Source of the DNA: Beaufortia kweichowensis
Lineage: Eukaryota > Chordata > Actinopteri > Cypriniformes > Gastromyzontidae
Assembly (NCBI GenBank): GCA_019155185.1
Contig: CM032802.1
Location: 65,001 to 129,000 of the forward strand
Direction of reading: 5' to 3'
DNA length: 64,000 bases
In this document: positions 17,982 through 38,062 of the stretch, in pieces
How the letters are laid out: the number at the start of each line of letters is the position of its first letter
Position numbering within the stretch: the first letter of the stretch is position 1
Notes under the pieces: generated by a model
The model's input: the letters and a program-made list of their open reading frames with translations, nothing else
What the model was told of the DNA's origin: nothing
The model's database searches: none
Translations under genes and position numbers: made by a program

Positions 17982-18063
17982 TGTGAGGAACATCTGTGTG
18001 GTTCTTTGTGTTTTTATTCCATAGACACAGTTTCATAAGCGGTAAAAAAGTGAAAGTCTTGTG

Positions 18064-18069
18064 TTTATT
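18064..18069 (-). terminator. khdc4: khdc4 polyadenylation signal
   Basis: Minus-strand AATAAA begins 20 bases past the khdc4 stop. A second lies at 18013-18018. Either site places cleavage close to, or inside, the fsd2 3' end. Confidence 0.55.
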
Positions 18070-18088
18070 GCAGACGCCGTGCACAGGT

Positions 18089-18283
18089 TTAAAGTGCGGT
18101 CGTGACCCCGCAGCGCATGCGCTCCTCATCTGAAGAGTCTCCTCCGTATGGGATGAGTCCTGAAGCAGAGCTGCTGTTTTCTGCAAGCTTTGTGGTCTTT
18201 CTCTGATGTCCATCAGCTGCAATGATCAAAGCCAATATTCATGAGCTTCATTTCAGAACAAAAAACAGCAGGAGCACATGCAA

Positions 18284-18331
<48 letters not shown>

Positions 18332-21300
18332 GCGTGTGTGCGTGTGTGCGTGTACACACCTGTGAGTGTGTGTCTGAGATGTTTACTGAAGGTTTCTTCT
18401 CTCTGTCTCTTTCTGCTGGAAGTTACTGGAACTGCAGGCGGTGGCATCAAGATACTGAACACAAGATCAATGTCAGATCAATTCATCATCATCATTATCA
18501 TCACTGTAACATACAAAATGTATCAGACACTGAAAGAATCTTGACCTCTCTGAGCTTCTGTCTGTCACCACATCTGCAGACACTTCATCCTGAACACAAA
18601 CACACCTCAGACTTAAAACCTCAGACTTAAGACTTCACACACACACCTACCTGTGTTTTCTTCATTACGTCTAAAGACAGTGAACCTACCACACACCGTG
18701 TCCTCATCCTCACACACACAAAGTTAAATGAGTGAACTGTAGCAGCTGGATCCAGGATCTGTTTTTCTCTTTGTGTTTTTTCCTAAACTTGTTTGCAATG
18801 TTACAATTACATTGATTGATTTTTTAGACACTTTTATTCTAGTTTGTGATTTGTGACATGTTGTACCTGCGGCGTGAAGGCCGTTTGTTCATGTGACCGG
18901 ACGGGATACTGCACCAGACTGTTGCTCAACTGTGACGCGTCAGTGCTCGAGTTATTCCAGAAGCCGGTGGATGAGGGATACGGTGGATAACCGCTCGGGT
19001 AGCTGTACCAGGACTGGTTACCGTAGCCGTGTGTGGGGTAAACTGAAACACAACACATCAGTCAAGTAACAGAACAGATACATGAAGAAACTAGAGAGAT
19101 GATTCTGAACTGACTCGTTTCCACCGACACCCCATCATGGCCCATATTTATACCATCATACGCTTTAATGGTCTAAAGTTGTCAAAAAATCTTTCAGACA
19201 TGTAAATTGACCATATGCACGTTTACTTCCTGGTTTTAGATAAGCCAGCTCAGTCATTTCACGTCAAATCATCTGTGAAGACGTCTGCCTTCAGGATTTA
19301 CCTGAAGTGAATATCAATGATGTACAGCGGCTTATTCAGGCAAACTCCAAAATACCACGAGCTGGCTTATCTTGATGTTCCAAAGAGCGCTCCGTGCATA
19401 TGGTCAATTGCTTTGAGACAGACGCTTCTGAAAGCCAATGGTTTGTGTGATTTCGTATGAAGGACATGATCCCCTCGGGCAGACGTTGGGTGGAAACGCT
19501 CAGCAGCGGCTTTAGGAGGTTTAAGCGGCACACCTGGAGCAGAAACAGATGCCGGATACGAGGACGAGACTCGAGCGTGTTCCGCCCGCACCTGATTAAA
19601 CACAATGACACGTTAAAACCCAGATCTCATAGGAAATACACAAGGGTTTCTTTAAACACACTCACCGTCTCCAGGAGATCCTCACACAGTTTCTTCGCTG
19701 CCTCCAGTCCGGCAGCATTCGGGTGGCTGCAGGAAACGAGCGAGTCACATGAGAAACGAGATCAAACGTGACGACGGCAGAAAGAGAATCGACTGCGTAC
19801 CTGATGTACAGATGCAGTGGCTCAAAGGACTCGCGGCGAGACGCCTGCTCGATGTATCCGGAGCCTTGACCTCTGAGGAAAACACGAGCGCCCGTCTCAG
19901 ACTGAATGTGCTGCAGGTACGAGCCGGACCGCCCCTCCACACGCTCGTTCACATTAAAGGACGGATGCAATCGTTCCAGGCCTACAAATATCTTAGTGTG
20001 CACAAAACTCTGCAACCAACAAGACGGCCACAGTCATTTACTCAGCCAATCAAAGACATTATCAATCCTGACACTCGACGCACAGGAAACGAGAGTCTGT
20101 TTGAATTATTCGCTTAACTACAGATGCTCATTAACAACAAAACCGCCAGCCAATCGGCTGCTTTCTTTCAAACACGAGCAGCAGGGGGCGTGTCCAGTCG
20201 CCGTGAGCACGTTCAGTCGTTACTATAGTTACTGCAGAGAATTCAAGCGTTAATCATTAAAACACATAGAAATACAAGAGCGAGTCCCACAGAAAGTCAA
20301 AACATGTTAAAACAACATGAGAACTTTTGAAAGTATCTTAATCTGGAGAACATGTTAATCTCTTAAATACGTCTGAAGCACGTGTGTGTGTGTGTGTCAT
20401 ACATGCACACTGACATGTTTACATTAAGAACAATTTTTCATTTATGGACACGACTGCAGCTTTAAAATGAAAATGATCTTAATTGCAGTTTGTTGCGAGT
20501 CTTTAATGTAAACTGTCTGCAAAGTTGTTCATCTAAAAAGTGCACGACAAATAAAGATAATTGCACTGTCCAAATACCCACACTTACAGTCTAAGCACTT
20601 GACCACTTTACTACTATTTCCTGTATTTGACACATATGAAAATGTCCATGTAGATGCAGCGGTTCTTGTTGGGTTTTTTTCATATTAAGAATTTACCACC
20701 GAACACATCATTGGCGCTATGACACAGATGACCTAACTCTGAATTCTGAATATCAGGTATGTGAATATTTTCTTGGAAACGCTGTTTAAGTTTTTGCCTG
20801 TCTGAGAACAATGAACATAGTGTGGGTTTAGTGTGCATCAAGGGCACTGCAGTCTGCATTTTCAAGACATGAGACAGTCTTGAGCACTTACTTCCTGCCA
20901 CATGCACGCGCTCTCAAGTGGCCAAGACCGCAAGTGTGGGTCTTTGGACAGGGCATATGTCTCCCAAAAGAAAGAGTCAACTCTGAATCCCCTTAAAAAG
21001 TCCTAATCTGTTAACCTATATACATCAATGGGTAACACGTGCCCTGTGTGTTAGCAAACGCAGTTACTGCAGGCTGGTGTTCACGTCTGCAGTTGTTCTG
21101 TTTGCTTGTTTACTGTAGGAGGTTTGTATCAGCAGAGAACAAACACTCGATAGATCTCGCCTTCTTTAACCTCCACACACACACACACACACCTGAGGTA
21201 CAGGTACATACCCCTGAGTGAGGTGGAGGTGGTTTGTGTCCAGGAATGATGGAAAGGTTTTGGGGTCGTGCAGAAGGCGGGAGGGGTGGTTGATGATACA

Positions 21301-21785
21301 CTGGGACGGTGGGCATCACAGGAGGCTGTTGTCCTTCTGATGAGCGCAGAACATTCTCTGAGATGATTGCTTTAATTCTTGTGACAGCATCTGACAAGAC
21401 AACAACAACATTCTGTGAGAGATAACACATCTATACCACAGTAACACAACAACATCAAACTAAAGGTCACTTTGTTCTTTCAGTGTGACAGTATTAAAAA
21501 TATTAGATCACTACAAAAACTATTAAAACTTAACTAGTGTGAAACAACACAACTGCTCAGAAATGACAGAAAATCTGTAAACTCACTGTTGACATCAGTC
21601 TGACTGTAGCCCTGCACATGCAGATACAGACGCCTCGCTCTAAACACACACACAATATTTTATGGTATTGAAGGGACACACACACAGTATTGAAGGGACA
21701 CACACACACACACACACAGTATTGAAGGGACACACACACACAGAGTATTGAAGGGACACACACACACACACACACAGAGTATTGA

Positions 21786-21825
<40 letters not shown>

Positions 21826-21856
21826 GAAGGGACACACACACACAGAGTATTGAAGG

Positions 21857-21888
<32 letters not shown>

Positions 21889-21890
21889 GA

Positions 21891-21932
<42 letters not shown>

Positions 21933-21934
21933 GA

Positions 21935-21975
<41 letters not shown>

Positions 21976-21982
21976 GTATTGA

Positions 21983-22026
<44 letters not shown>

Positions 22027-22050
22027 GAAGGGACACACACACAGTATTGA

Positions 22051-22086
<36 letters not shown>

Positions 22087-22214
22087 GAAGGGACACACAC
22101 ACAGTATTGAAGGTTACACACACACACACACACACACAGTATTGAAGGGACACACACACACACACACACAGTATTGAAGGACACGCACACACACACACAC
22201 ACAGTATTGAAGAG

Positions 22215-22246
<32 letters not shown>

Positions 22247-22358
22247 GAAGGGACACACACAGGGACACACACACACACACACATTGAAGGGACACACACA
22301 CAGTATTGAAGGACAACACACACACACACAGTATTGAAGGGACACACACACACATTGA

Positions 22359-22395
<37 letters not shown>

Positions 22396-22571
22396 TATTG
22401 AAGGGACACACACACACGGTATTGAAGGGATCACATTACACACAGCATTGAAGGGACACACACACACACACACACAGTATTGAAGGGACACACACACACA
22501 CACACACACACAGTATTGAAGGGACACACACACGGTATTGAATTGACACACACACACACACACACAGCATT

Positions 22572-22611
<40 letters not shown>

Positions 22612-22761
22612 AGGGACACACATCATCAGGGACACACACACACTCACACACAGTATTGAAGGGACACACACACACACACACATATTGAATCACACACACA
22701 CACACACACACACACAATAGTATTGAAGGGACATCACACACACACACACACACAGTATTGA

Positions 22762-22821
<60 letters not shown>

Positions 22822-22967
22822 GAAGGGACACACACACACACAGTATTGAAGGGACACACACACACGGTACACATCATCACAGTATTGAAGGGACACACAC
22901 ACACAGTATTGAACACACTGCACACACAGTATTGAAGGGACACACACACACACAGAGTATTGAACAG

Positions 22968-22998
<31 letters not shown>

Positions 22999-23145
22999 GA
23001 AGGACACACACACACACACACACACAGTATTGAAGGGACACACACAGTATTGAAGGGACACACACACACACACACACACAGTATTGAAGGGACACACACA
23101 CATGTCACACACACACACACACACTTCATTGAAGGGACATCACAT

Positions 23146-23188
<43 letters not shown>

Positions 23189-24240
23189 GAAGGACACACA
23201 ACATTGAAGGACACACACACACACACACACACAGTATTGAAGGGACACACACACTTGTCAGCACTGGTCATGTGAAGGTCTTTGGTGGAAACCACTGCAC
23301 CACTGCACTGATGAATCTGCAACACAAACAGCACATCTGCAGATAAAAACAACAGAGTGGTGATGACGTCACACTGACGCTGATGATGTCACACCTCTTC
23401 ATGAGTTTTGCTGTCAGTCAACAGAGTCCTGCAGTTTACTGGCACGTCATTAATATCAACTTCAGCCACGATCACGTCACCAGCGCCGACTGAAGGACGA
23501 GGAGCGGCCGATGCCTGTTTGCACACACACACGCGCACACGCACGCACGCGCACGCGCACACCCGTGAGAAGACAGACAGAGGCTCATCATGGGATGACG
23601 GACGGGGAGCTGTGAGCGGCAGTACCTTACTGGGCAGCGGCTGCAGTGTTTTCAGTTTGCCTTTGGCCATCAGCATGGCATTAATTTTAGCCGCCATCGT
23701 CAGTGCTTTCTCCACACCAGTGTGCAGCGGCTCCGGTACCTCGGGAGGAGAATGGACAGACACCGGGCCGGAGATGCGGGACTCATTATTACCCCCAACC
23801 GCTTTGGGCTTGATCTGATCCCACCTGCTGTTCACACACCTGCAGAGGAAGAGAGAGAACATTACCTGTGTGTGTTCGAGACTAGTGGAGACCTAAACTA
23901 GCTTAAACATCAGGCAGAACTATATAGTTTTGTGTAAGTTTTGTGTGGTGGTTTGGGGGATAGAATCTACATTATTTTGTACAGTATAAAAAGCATGACG
24001 TCTATGGAGATAATAAATCTGACGTGTGTGTGTTGTAAACATGACGTGTTTCTTGTGTGGGGGGGTATCAACAGTCTTTATTCCCTCCACAAACACATTA
24101 ACACCAGTTAACAACAGTTAAAACAGTCAGACCATTAACAAAACAAGAACTGAAAGCGATCATCGTGCCCTACAGTACAGTATTCATGTGTTCCAGTATT
24201 AACACAAGAGTAAAAACACTCACGGTGATCCGGACGCCAT
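18089..24240 (-). CDS. khdc4: KHDC4 (BLOM7), KH-domain splicing factor
   Basis: Nuclear RNA-binding protein with tandem KH-like domains that contacts the Prp19 splicing complex. Thirteen exons: 24224-24240, 23626-23839, 23395-23514, 23255-23316, 21587-21639, 21212-21390, 19801-20009, 19666-19726, 19534-19591, 18867-19042, 18546-18589, 18360-18454, 18089-18216; 471 residues (human 614) with consistent phases. Diagnostic pieces are the 17-nt start exon (MASGSP), AAKINAMLMAKGKL, DVIVAEVDINDVPVNCRTLL, LYLHVQGYSQTDVN, KH2 (KIFVGLERLHPSFNV, SYLQHIQSETGARVFLRGQG), LMPPPAVPVTS and an ending with GGDSSDEERMRCG. The proline/glutamine-rich middle is shorter than in human. A possible extra exon near 18650-18700 does not fit phase and is left out. 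Intron 4 is entirely minisatellite; intron 2 is in frame without stops. Confidence 0.9.
18289..18355. repeat. (TG)n/(CGTG)n microsatellite, khdc4 last intron
   Basis: Near-pure TG shading into CGTG, just downstream of the khdc4 exon 12 donor; the sense transcript carries CA/CACG repeats. Confidence 0.9.
19140..19470. mobile_element. imperfect palindromic MITE in khdc4 intron 9
   Basis: Two nested perfect inverted repeats define it: AATTGACCATATGCACG at 19205-19221 pairs with 19393-19409, and GATAAGCCAGCTC at 19239-19251 pairs with 19359-19371. Other arm segments pair imperfectly (GTCAAAAAATCTTTCAGA against TCTGAAAG). Outer ends are diffuse, so the limits given are estimates. There is no ORF. 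It resembles foldback elements of cyprinids. Confidence 0.6.
20176..20195 (+). promoter_or_regulatory. candidate CTCF motif in khdc4 intron 6
   Basis: GAGCAGCAGGGGGCGTGTCC contains the core GCAGCAGGGGGCG, close to the vertebrate CTCF consensus. Confidence 0.4.
21650..23254. repeat. CA minisatellite filling khdc4 intron 4
   Basis: About 48 units by eye of the form GTATTGAAGGGA followed by a variable (CA)n of roughly 8-45 bases, with diverged units near 22260, 22620 and 22861. The array spans the intron almost exactly: the donor, read on the minus strand, is gtgtgtgtgtcccttc, and the acceptor (ending gtttag) follows the last repeat by about 15 bases. The sense RNA is (UG)n punctuated by UCCCUUCAAUAC. 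All three sense frames are largely stop-free, which explains the long CVCV/SLQYC/PFNTV open frames. It is not a CRISPR array: spacers are dinucleotide runs. Confidence 0.93.
23925..24060 (-). repeat. interspersed teleost intron repeat, copy 2
   Basis: Read on the minus (khdc4 sense) strand it shows CATGTTTAC, then TCCATAGACGTCATGC, TTTTTATACTGTACAA and TCTATCCCCCAAACC. It is alignable by eye with copy 1 in whamm intron 3, more diverged, and in khdc4 intron 1. Confidence 0.5.
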
Positions 24241-26423
24241 CAGCGCAACACGGTCACATGAAACACTCTTACTCGGAAGTGACGCCACGGATCTCCTTCC
24301 TCATTAAAGCGGCTTCTGTGGGTCATCCGCCATACTGGAACGGTCAGAGTCGCTCGAGAGGAACTGTTGTACTTAATATATATTAAGTATATAAATATCA
24401 AATGTCACGTGCTGTTGTGTAGAGCCAAACATACTAACTGATAAACTAACACAATGCAGCAAGACATTATAACATTATAAAGTTAACCCTAACTGTCCTA
24501 CAGTGCATTTGATCAGTGGGTGTGTTTTCTCAACTCTCATAACACACTATTATATTATTATCATAATCACCACACAAATATTCACGAGTTAGGGTTAACA
24601 TGTAATCAGATATGAAGAAAAAAGCATATTTGGCATTGTTGTCCGAGGGGAGGGTGATGGGGGATGGGGTGGAGGAGGGATGCTGCAGAAAACTGTCACG
24701 GGACAGCGGAGACCCAACTCTCTCTCTCTCTCTCTATAGAGACCCTTCTGCGCTGATTGGTTGGATTACATGATGCTCCACCCGAACTTTGTCAAATAAA
24801 CTAAATTAAATGTTAATAACAGGCTGTGACACAGAATTCTTTAATAATCTGATAATGGTAGTGTGTATATTAATTAGTTACACAAACCCTCAGCAATCTG
24901 AAACAATCTGAACTACATCCTACTTTAAACATTAGTGAATAAATTAAGATTGGATAAGGATATGGCAAAGAAAGTGAAAACCCTCGATTACTGTTACAGC
25001 AGCACTGTTAACTTCACATATAAAAACACCAGAATAACAGCCCCGGATCCGCTTTGACAGCCTGATGGCAGTATGAAATGTTTCTCAAGAAATATGATGC
25101 TCTAAAGAAACCTGAAGAATCTATCATGACACATTAATGTGTGCATTGATGAAAGGGTTCTAAGCTAAACTTGAAAAGAGGCACTGAAGAACCCTTATTA
25201 GGACAGGACAGTGATGTTAACTATGTTGAGATGACAGTAAACCCCAGAATGCACTGCAGCAGCTTTTCTGATCGACACTTCCATTGGCAATGTAACACAA
25301 GTTCAAGAAAACTTCTAAATCTAAAAAATCTAAATGACTAAAATATGTTCCTGACTGACACATAAACAACTTACATGCCTTACATGCCAAGCCTAAATCC
25401 AACAAATCAATGGTGCATTAAAAAATGAAGCTTATTTTATCCCACAAACTCATTACCGTAATGTGATAAAAGTACAGTAAACTTTAGCATATTATTGTTT
25501 TTTGTCATGAAAATAATCTCTAACCTAGATTCATAAAATACGTAGCAGCAGTGCATAAATTTCATATTGATTCACAGCACTTCAAATGTACAAGTCTTTG
25601 GTGAAATAAGCCAAACACTCATTAGTTGTCATAGATTGAGCTTTATGATTGCGGTCATGTGTTTGTGTGTCGCTCCCAAATACAGAATGAGTGTGAATCG
25701 CCAAATTCTGCTGCTCATGAAACTCTCTTCAGCATCTGTGTCGTTTCATAGCATCATGAATCGAACGTCTCACAGCTACAAAAATCATCATGTAGAATAA
25801 AGGGCCGAGCGTGATCTCAGATGCGTCCATTTCTGCTTTACATCTTTCCAGTGTAAAATTTATTATCTATAAAAATATTGAGATTTACTTCATACAACAT
25901 GAGCGTGTTAAAAACTGCGGTTGTCAGTCGCTGGTCAGCAGCGCGCCGAACCGCATAAATATACTGTATAAAATAAGGCAGCAGTCTCGTCAGTAGATCA
26001 ATCACATAGAAAATCGATCGAGTCCCAGTATCTTCACAGATGTATGTCACTCGATGAACGGTCTAACTGCAGGTAACGGAGCACGCGTCTGGACGTAATT
26101 TCTGAAACACCGATCCATGTGTCGCTCATGTCTATATACAACAGGAAGATTTAAAATAAGAAAATAAAAACATTTATGTGTTAATGTCTCTAAATCTGCA
26201 AATATAAATGATTTCTGTTAATCACTTTGGTGTTTTTACGCTCATTGTTTTAGGTGTGTTTCCTATCTAACATGATTCTTATTGTTCTTTGCCATAGAAA
26301 CCAAAATAGATAGCGCTCCGCAGACGTGCAAGTGTGTAACGAAAGCAAACAAACAGAGCTGATGGCTAGTGTTTCTTCACAGGACCGTCGTCGCGTCTGC
26401 ACGGTGAGGACGAGCGGAGCTGG
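24241..26423. other. khdc4 promoter to pde8a 3' intergenic region
   Basis: The left end is the khdc4 promoter. The rest is AT-rich with a short (CT)n run at 24720-24737. The pde8a 3'UTR probably extends left from 26423, with a minus-strand AATAAA at about 25859-25864. No coding exon was recognised, and the short ORFs around 25217-26050 resemble nothing known to me. Confidence 0.5.
24274..24284 (+). promoter_or_regulatory. khdc4: composite ETS/CRE half-site upstream of khdc4
   Basis: CGGAAGTGACG lies about 35 bp upstream of the khdc4 ATG. It combines an ETS core (CGGAAGT) with a TGACG CRE half-site, a frequent arrangement in housekeeping promoters. No TATA box was seen. Confidence 0.4.
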
Positions 26424-35293
<8,870 letters not shown>

Positions 35294-36300
35294 CATTCAC
35301 CCGGCGCGACGCGACGCCACTCTCCGATTTAACCGCGTTGATAATAGCGACCTCTCTCTCACACATACACACACATCTATATATATATATATATTTACAC
35401 ACACACACACACACACATATATTAGTGATCAGACAGAGAGTGTGTTCATGTCTATACCCCCCCTCCGCCCCCCCTCACTGATTCACTCGAGCCCGTTTCT
35501 CTTCATCTTTGCTGCAACTTCAGCTCTTCTCGGGCGGACGGCTGCTGCTCTTCGATTCACGCCACACTTTCATCCATTTCCCCGCGTTCCGTCGCGTTTA
35601 TTCTCCTTCCACAGCCGTGAAACACGCCCGACGCGACCGCACGGCCTCGCGTTCAGCCCGTTCACTCACAGTCATTGGGAAGAAACCGGCGTGATTATTC
35701 CTCTAACCATCAACCGAGTGAAACCTGCTCTGCAGCCATGACACAACGCGCCATCCCGCATTTATGACGACGCCGAACTAGCCGTCAGATCAAACTTGTC
35801 CAGAGCGGCGCGTCAACGCGCGTTCACAGATCCTGAATTAAACGGCAGCTCTCAATCACGGGCCTGCGCGACTCTGACGCTCTTTAAGACCAAGAGAAGA
35901 AGAAAAACAGACGTGACGCTGTCAAGCCTTCAGCACAGGCGTCAGATCAAGGCGTTCGCGCGTCGCGAGTCTCCTGATGAAGAACGGCGCGCGTTGAGAA
36001 CATCAGCGGCGCGAATGTGACAGCAACAGATCCAATAAAAGCACGCGCACGGATTGACCTACAGCCTCGAATGACGTCAATGCAAATGAACTGCCAAGGG
36101 CCAATAAGCGGCATTTCACGCGCATAGAGGACGCGCGGAGGGAACTTTAAAAGCGCGACGAGTTCAAATTCGCGCAAAACACTGTGAAATCTGCACAGGA
36201 ACCACAACAACAACAACAACAACACATGACAATAAAACACCAGCAGCGAAACACAAATACACACACACACAGAGAGCGTTACTCAGACTCTTCATGTTTA
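35294..36300. promoter_or_regulatory. pde8a: pde8a CpG-rich 5' region with CRE, octamer and CCAAT box
   Basis: CpG-rich sequence runs from the start codon to about 36200. At 36072-36079 is TGACGTCA, followed at 36080-36087 by ATGCAAAT, and CCAAT at 36101-36105. The group sits about 780 bp upstream of the ATG. The start site is not determinable from sequence. (TA)n at about 35380 and GCGC-rich runs at 35119-35145 and 35590-35830 are also present. Confidence 0.45.
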
Positions 36301-36619
36301 ATGTGTCGAGCTGAATAAAGTTAAAGGAAATATCGATCATTTAAAGATCAGGCAGAGAACATCAGGCGCTCTTCTTCTTTGCTGTTTTATTGGTGCATTA
36401 CCGCCAACGATTGGACTGGAGTGTGGATTAACATATATATATATATATATATTTACAAAAAAATGAATAATACATTCAACATTTTTAAACTTAACAATAT
36501 CATCATATATCCTGTTAGCTGTTTTCCTGATAAAGAAAAGTCATGCTGTTTAGCTTTCTTCATTGACTGAATAAGGCGTTATCTCTCTTTGTTGTATTTT
36601 ATACAGTGAAGATGTAATT

Positions 36620-37620
36620 TAATCAAGTATGTCTAACTCAAAGTCTTGTGATAATATTTCCTAAGTGTCTACCTGTTTCACGGTCATCCCAATATATCTG
36701 CCAAACTGTTCTATATGTATATGTTCTAATATATACTTTAGCTTTTGCTTTACTTAATGGAATATGTCAATTTACTTGCTTTATTCTTAGAGTTTGTTTA
36801 GCCAGAATGTCCACCTTCTCATTTTCCTCCACACCAGTATGAGCAGGAACCCAAATAAATCATGTACTCATATTTCAATGACAATATCCATCCTGACAAT
36901 AACTGATGACCAGACAGATTTTATACTTTCCTTCTCTTCTATCCACTGTAGGGCCAATAATAATATTGCCAATAGCTCTGTAGTATATACTGACAAATGA
37001 TTCACACATTAGAATATATACTGCTGCACCTGCATGACCTGTATCTGTACATAAAACCATTGACTGTGAGAAATGCTTCTCAAAATGCTTCTTTCAGCTC
37101 CTGCTGTATACTAAGGTCAACATGGAGGAAAGTGTATTACTGTACTGTAATTGATGTAATCCTATATTTCTTGCTTTTGCATCACCTATCCTCCCAAAAC
37201 TTGTAAAAGTTGATGTACTATGTTCCCAGAATTCTTCTAATATGCTTTTAACAGGATGTTTTGTACTTGGAGATTGACCCAGTATGCCATCATTAATTTT
37301 ACTCTTCTTTGTAAAGATGCTGTACTTGCTCCCCATTCCTGTCCTGATAAACAATGAAGTATGTTAATGACCTTTTTACATTTGTCCTTAATTATACTCA
37401 AATGAACTTTCCACGTCAGATTATAATCAAACCAAACCCCCAAAAACCTAACAGCTTTTACTTGCTCCAGTTGTTGCCCATATAGATTCAAAGAAAGGGT
37501 TGAGATTCTGTGGCGTCTTGAAAAACAAATGACCTGTGGTTTTGCTACATATAATTTAAATCCCCATTTATTCAACCACTTTTACATTTTATCAATTGCA
37601 GCTTGCTGACTCTAGGCACA
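36620..37620 (-). mobile_element. decayed LINE ORF2 3' part: RT end plus RNase H
   Basis: On the minus strand, 37575-37237 encodes the C-terminal reverse transcriptase region of a non-LTR retrotransposon (KPQVICFSRRHR, VKAVRFLGVWFDYNLTWKVH, KVINILHCLSGQEWGA). Further on, in shifted frames, come RNase H motifs: YTTELLAILLLALQWIEE near 36900-36980 and WVPAHTGVEENEKVDILAK at 36797-36853. Reading frames are broken by shifts and stops, and the N-terminal RT and endonuclease are absent, so this is a 5'-truncated dead copy. RT followed by RNase H suggests an I/Nimb-like or related clade; the clade is not certain. Confidence 0.75.
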
Positions 37621-38040
37621 ATACAGAATCCATTGTATCACCTATGAAATCCACTCTGATATGGAGGAGAACTGCTCTCAGACCAGTCAACAACCTTTTG
37701 TTAAATAGATGATAAATGGGAGAGAGCGGTAAATCACAGAAAAAGTATCTGAAGAAATAAACTGAAGGTGAGCGGTCAAAAGAAGCTCCATTTAATCATG
37801 ACATTTGGTCAAACTCTGTCAGTAAAACTTATAGATGGTGAATGGGATTGAATGTGCACCTGCAACAACTCTCACTAGTGAAGTGACTGTTATCAGAGAG
37901 TAAATGATTAACACACACACACTCACGGCTCAATAACAGTCCAGCTCCAGTTTCTTTTTCTATTGCCTGAACACATAAATCATATTAAGTAAACTAGCAT
38001 CTAGAATCAAATGGTGAGACATTGACTGCCAGGATCATCA

Positions 38041-38062
38041 TTTACATTTATTCATTTGGTAG
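38041..38062 (-). repeat. short SINE-tail fragment
   Basis: TTTACATTTATTCATTTGGT matches the start of the same reversed SINE tail as at 3079-3120, then diverges. Confidence 0.4.

Noticed and set aside
18641..18710. Extra khdc4 exon (DEDTVCGRFTVFRRNEENT)
   Set aside because: It has plausible splice sites but breaks the phase between exons 10 and 11, and has no resemblance to KHDC4.
21557..23352. CVCVSLQYC / PFNTVCVC proteins and a CRISPR-like array
   Set aside because: It is a vertebrate intronic minisatellite. The 12-bp constant part is separated by CA runs, not unique spacers, and no cas genes exist.
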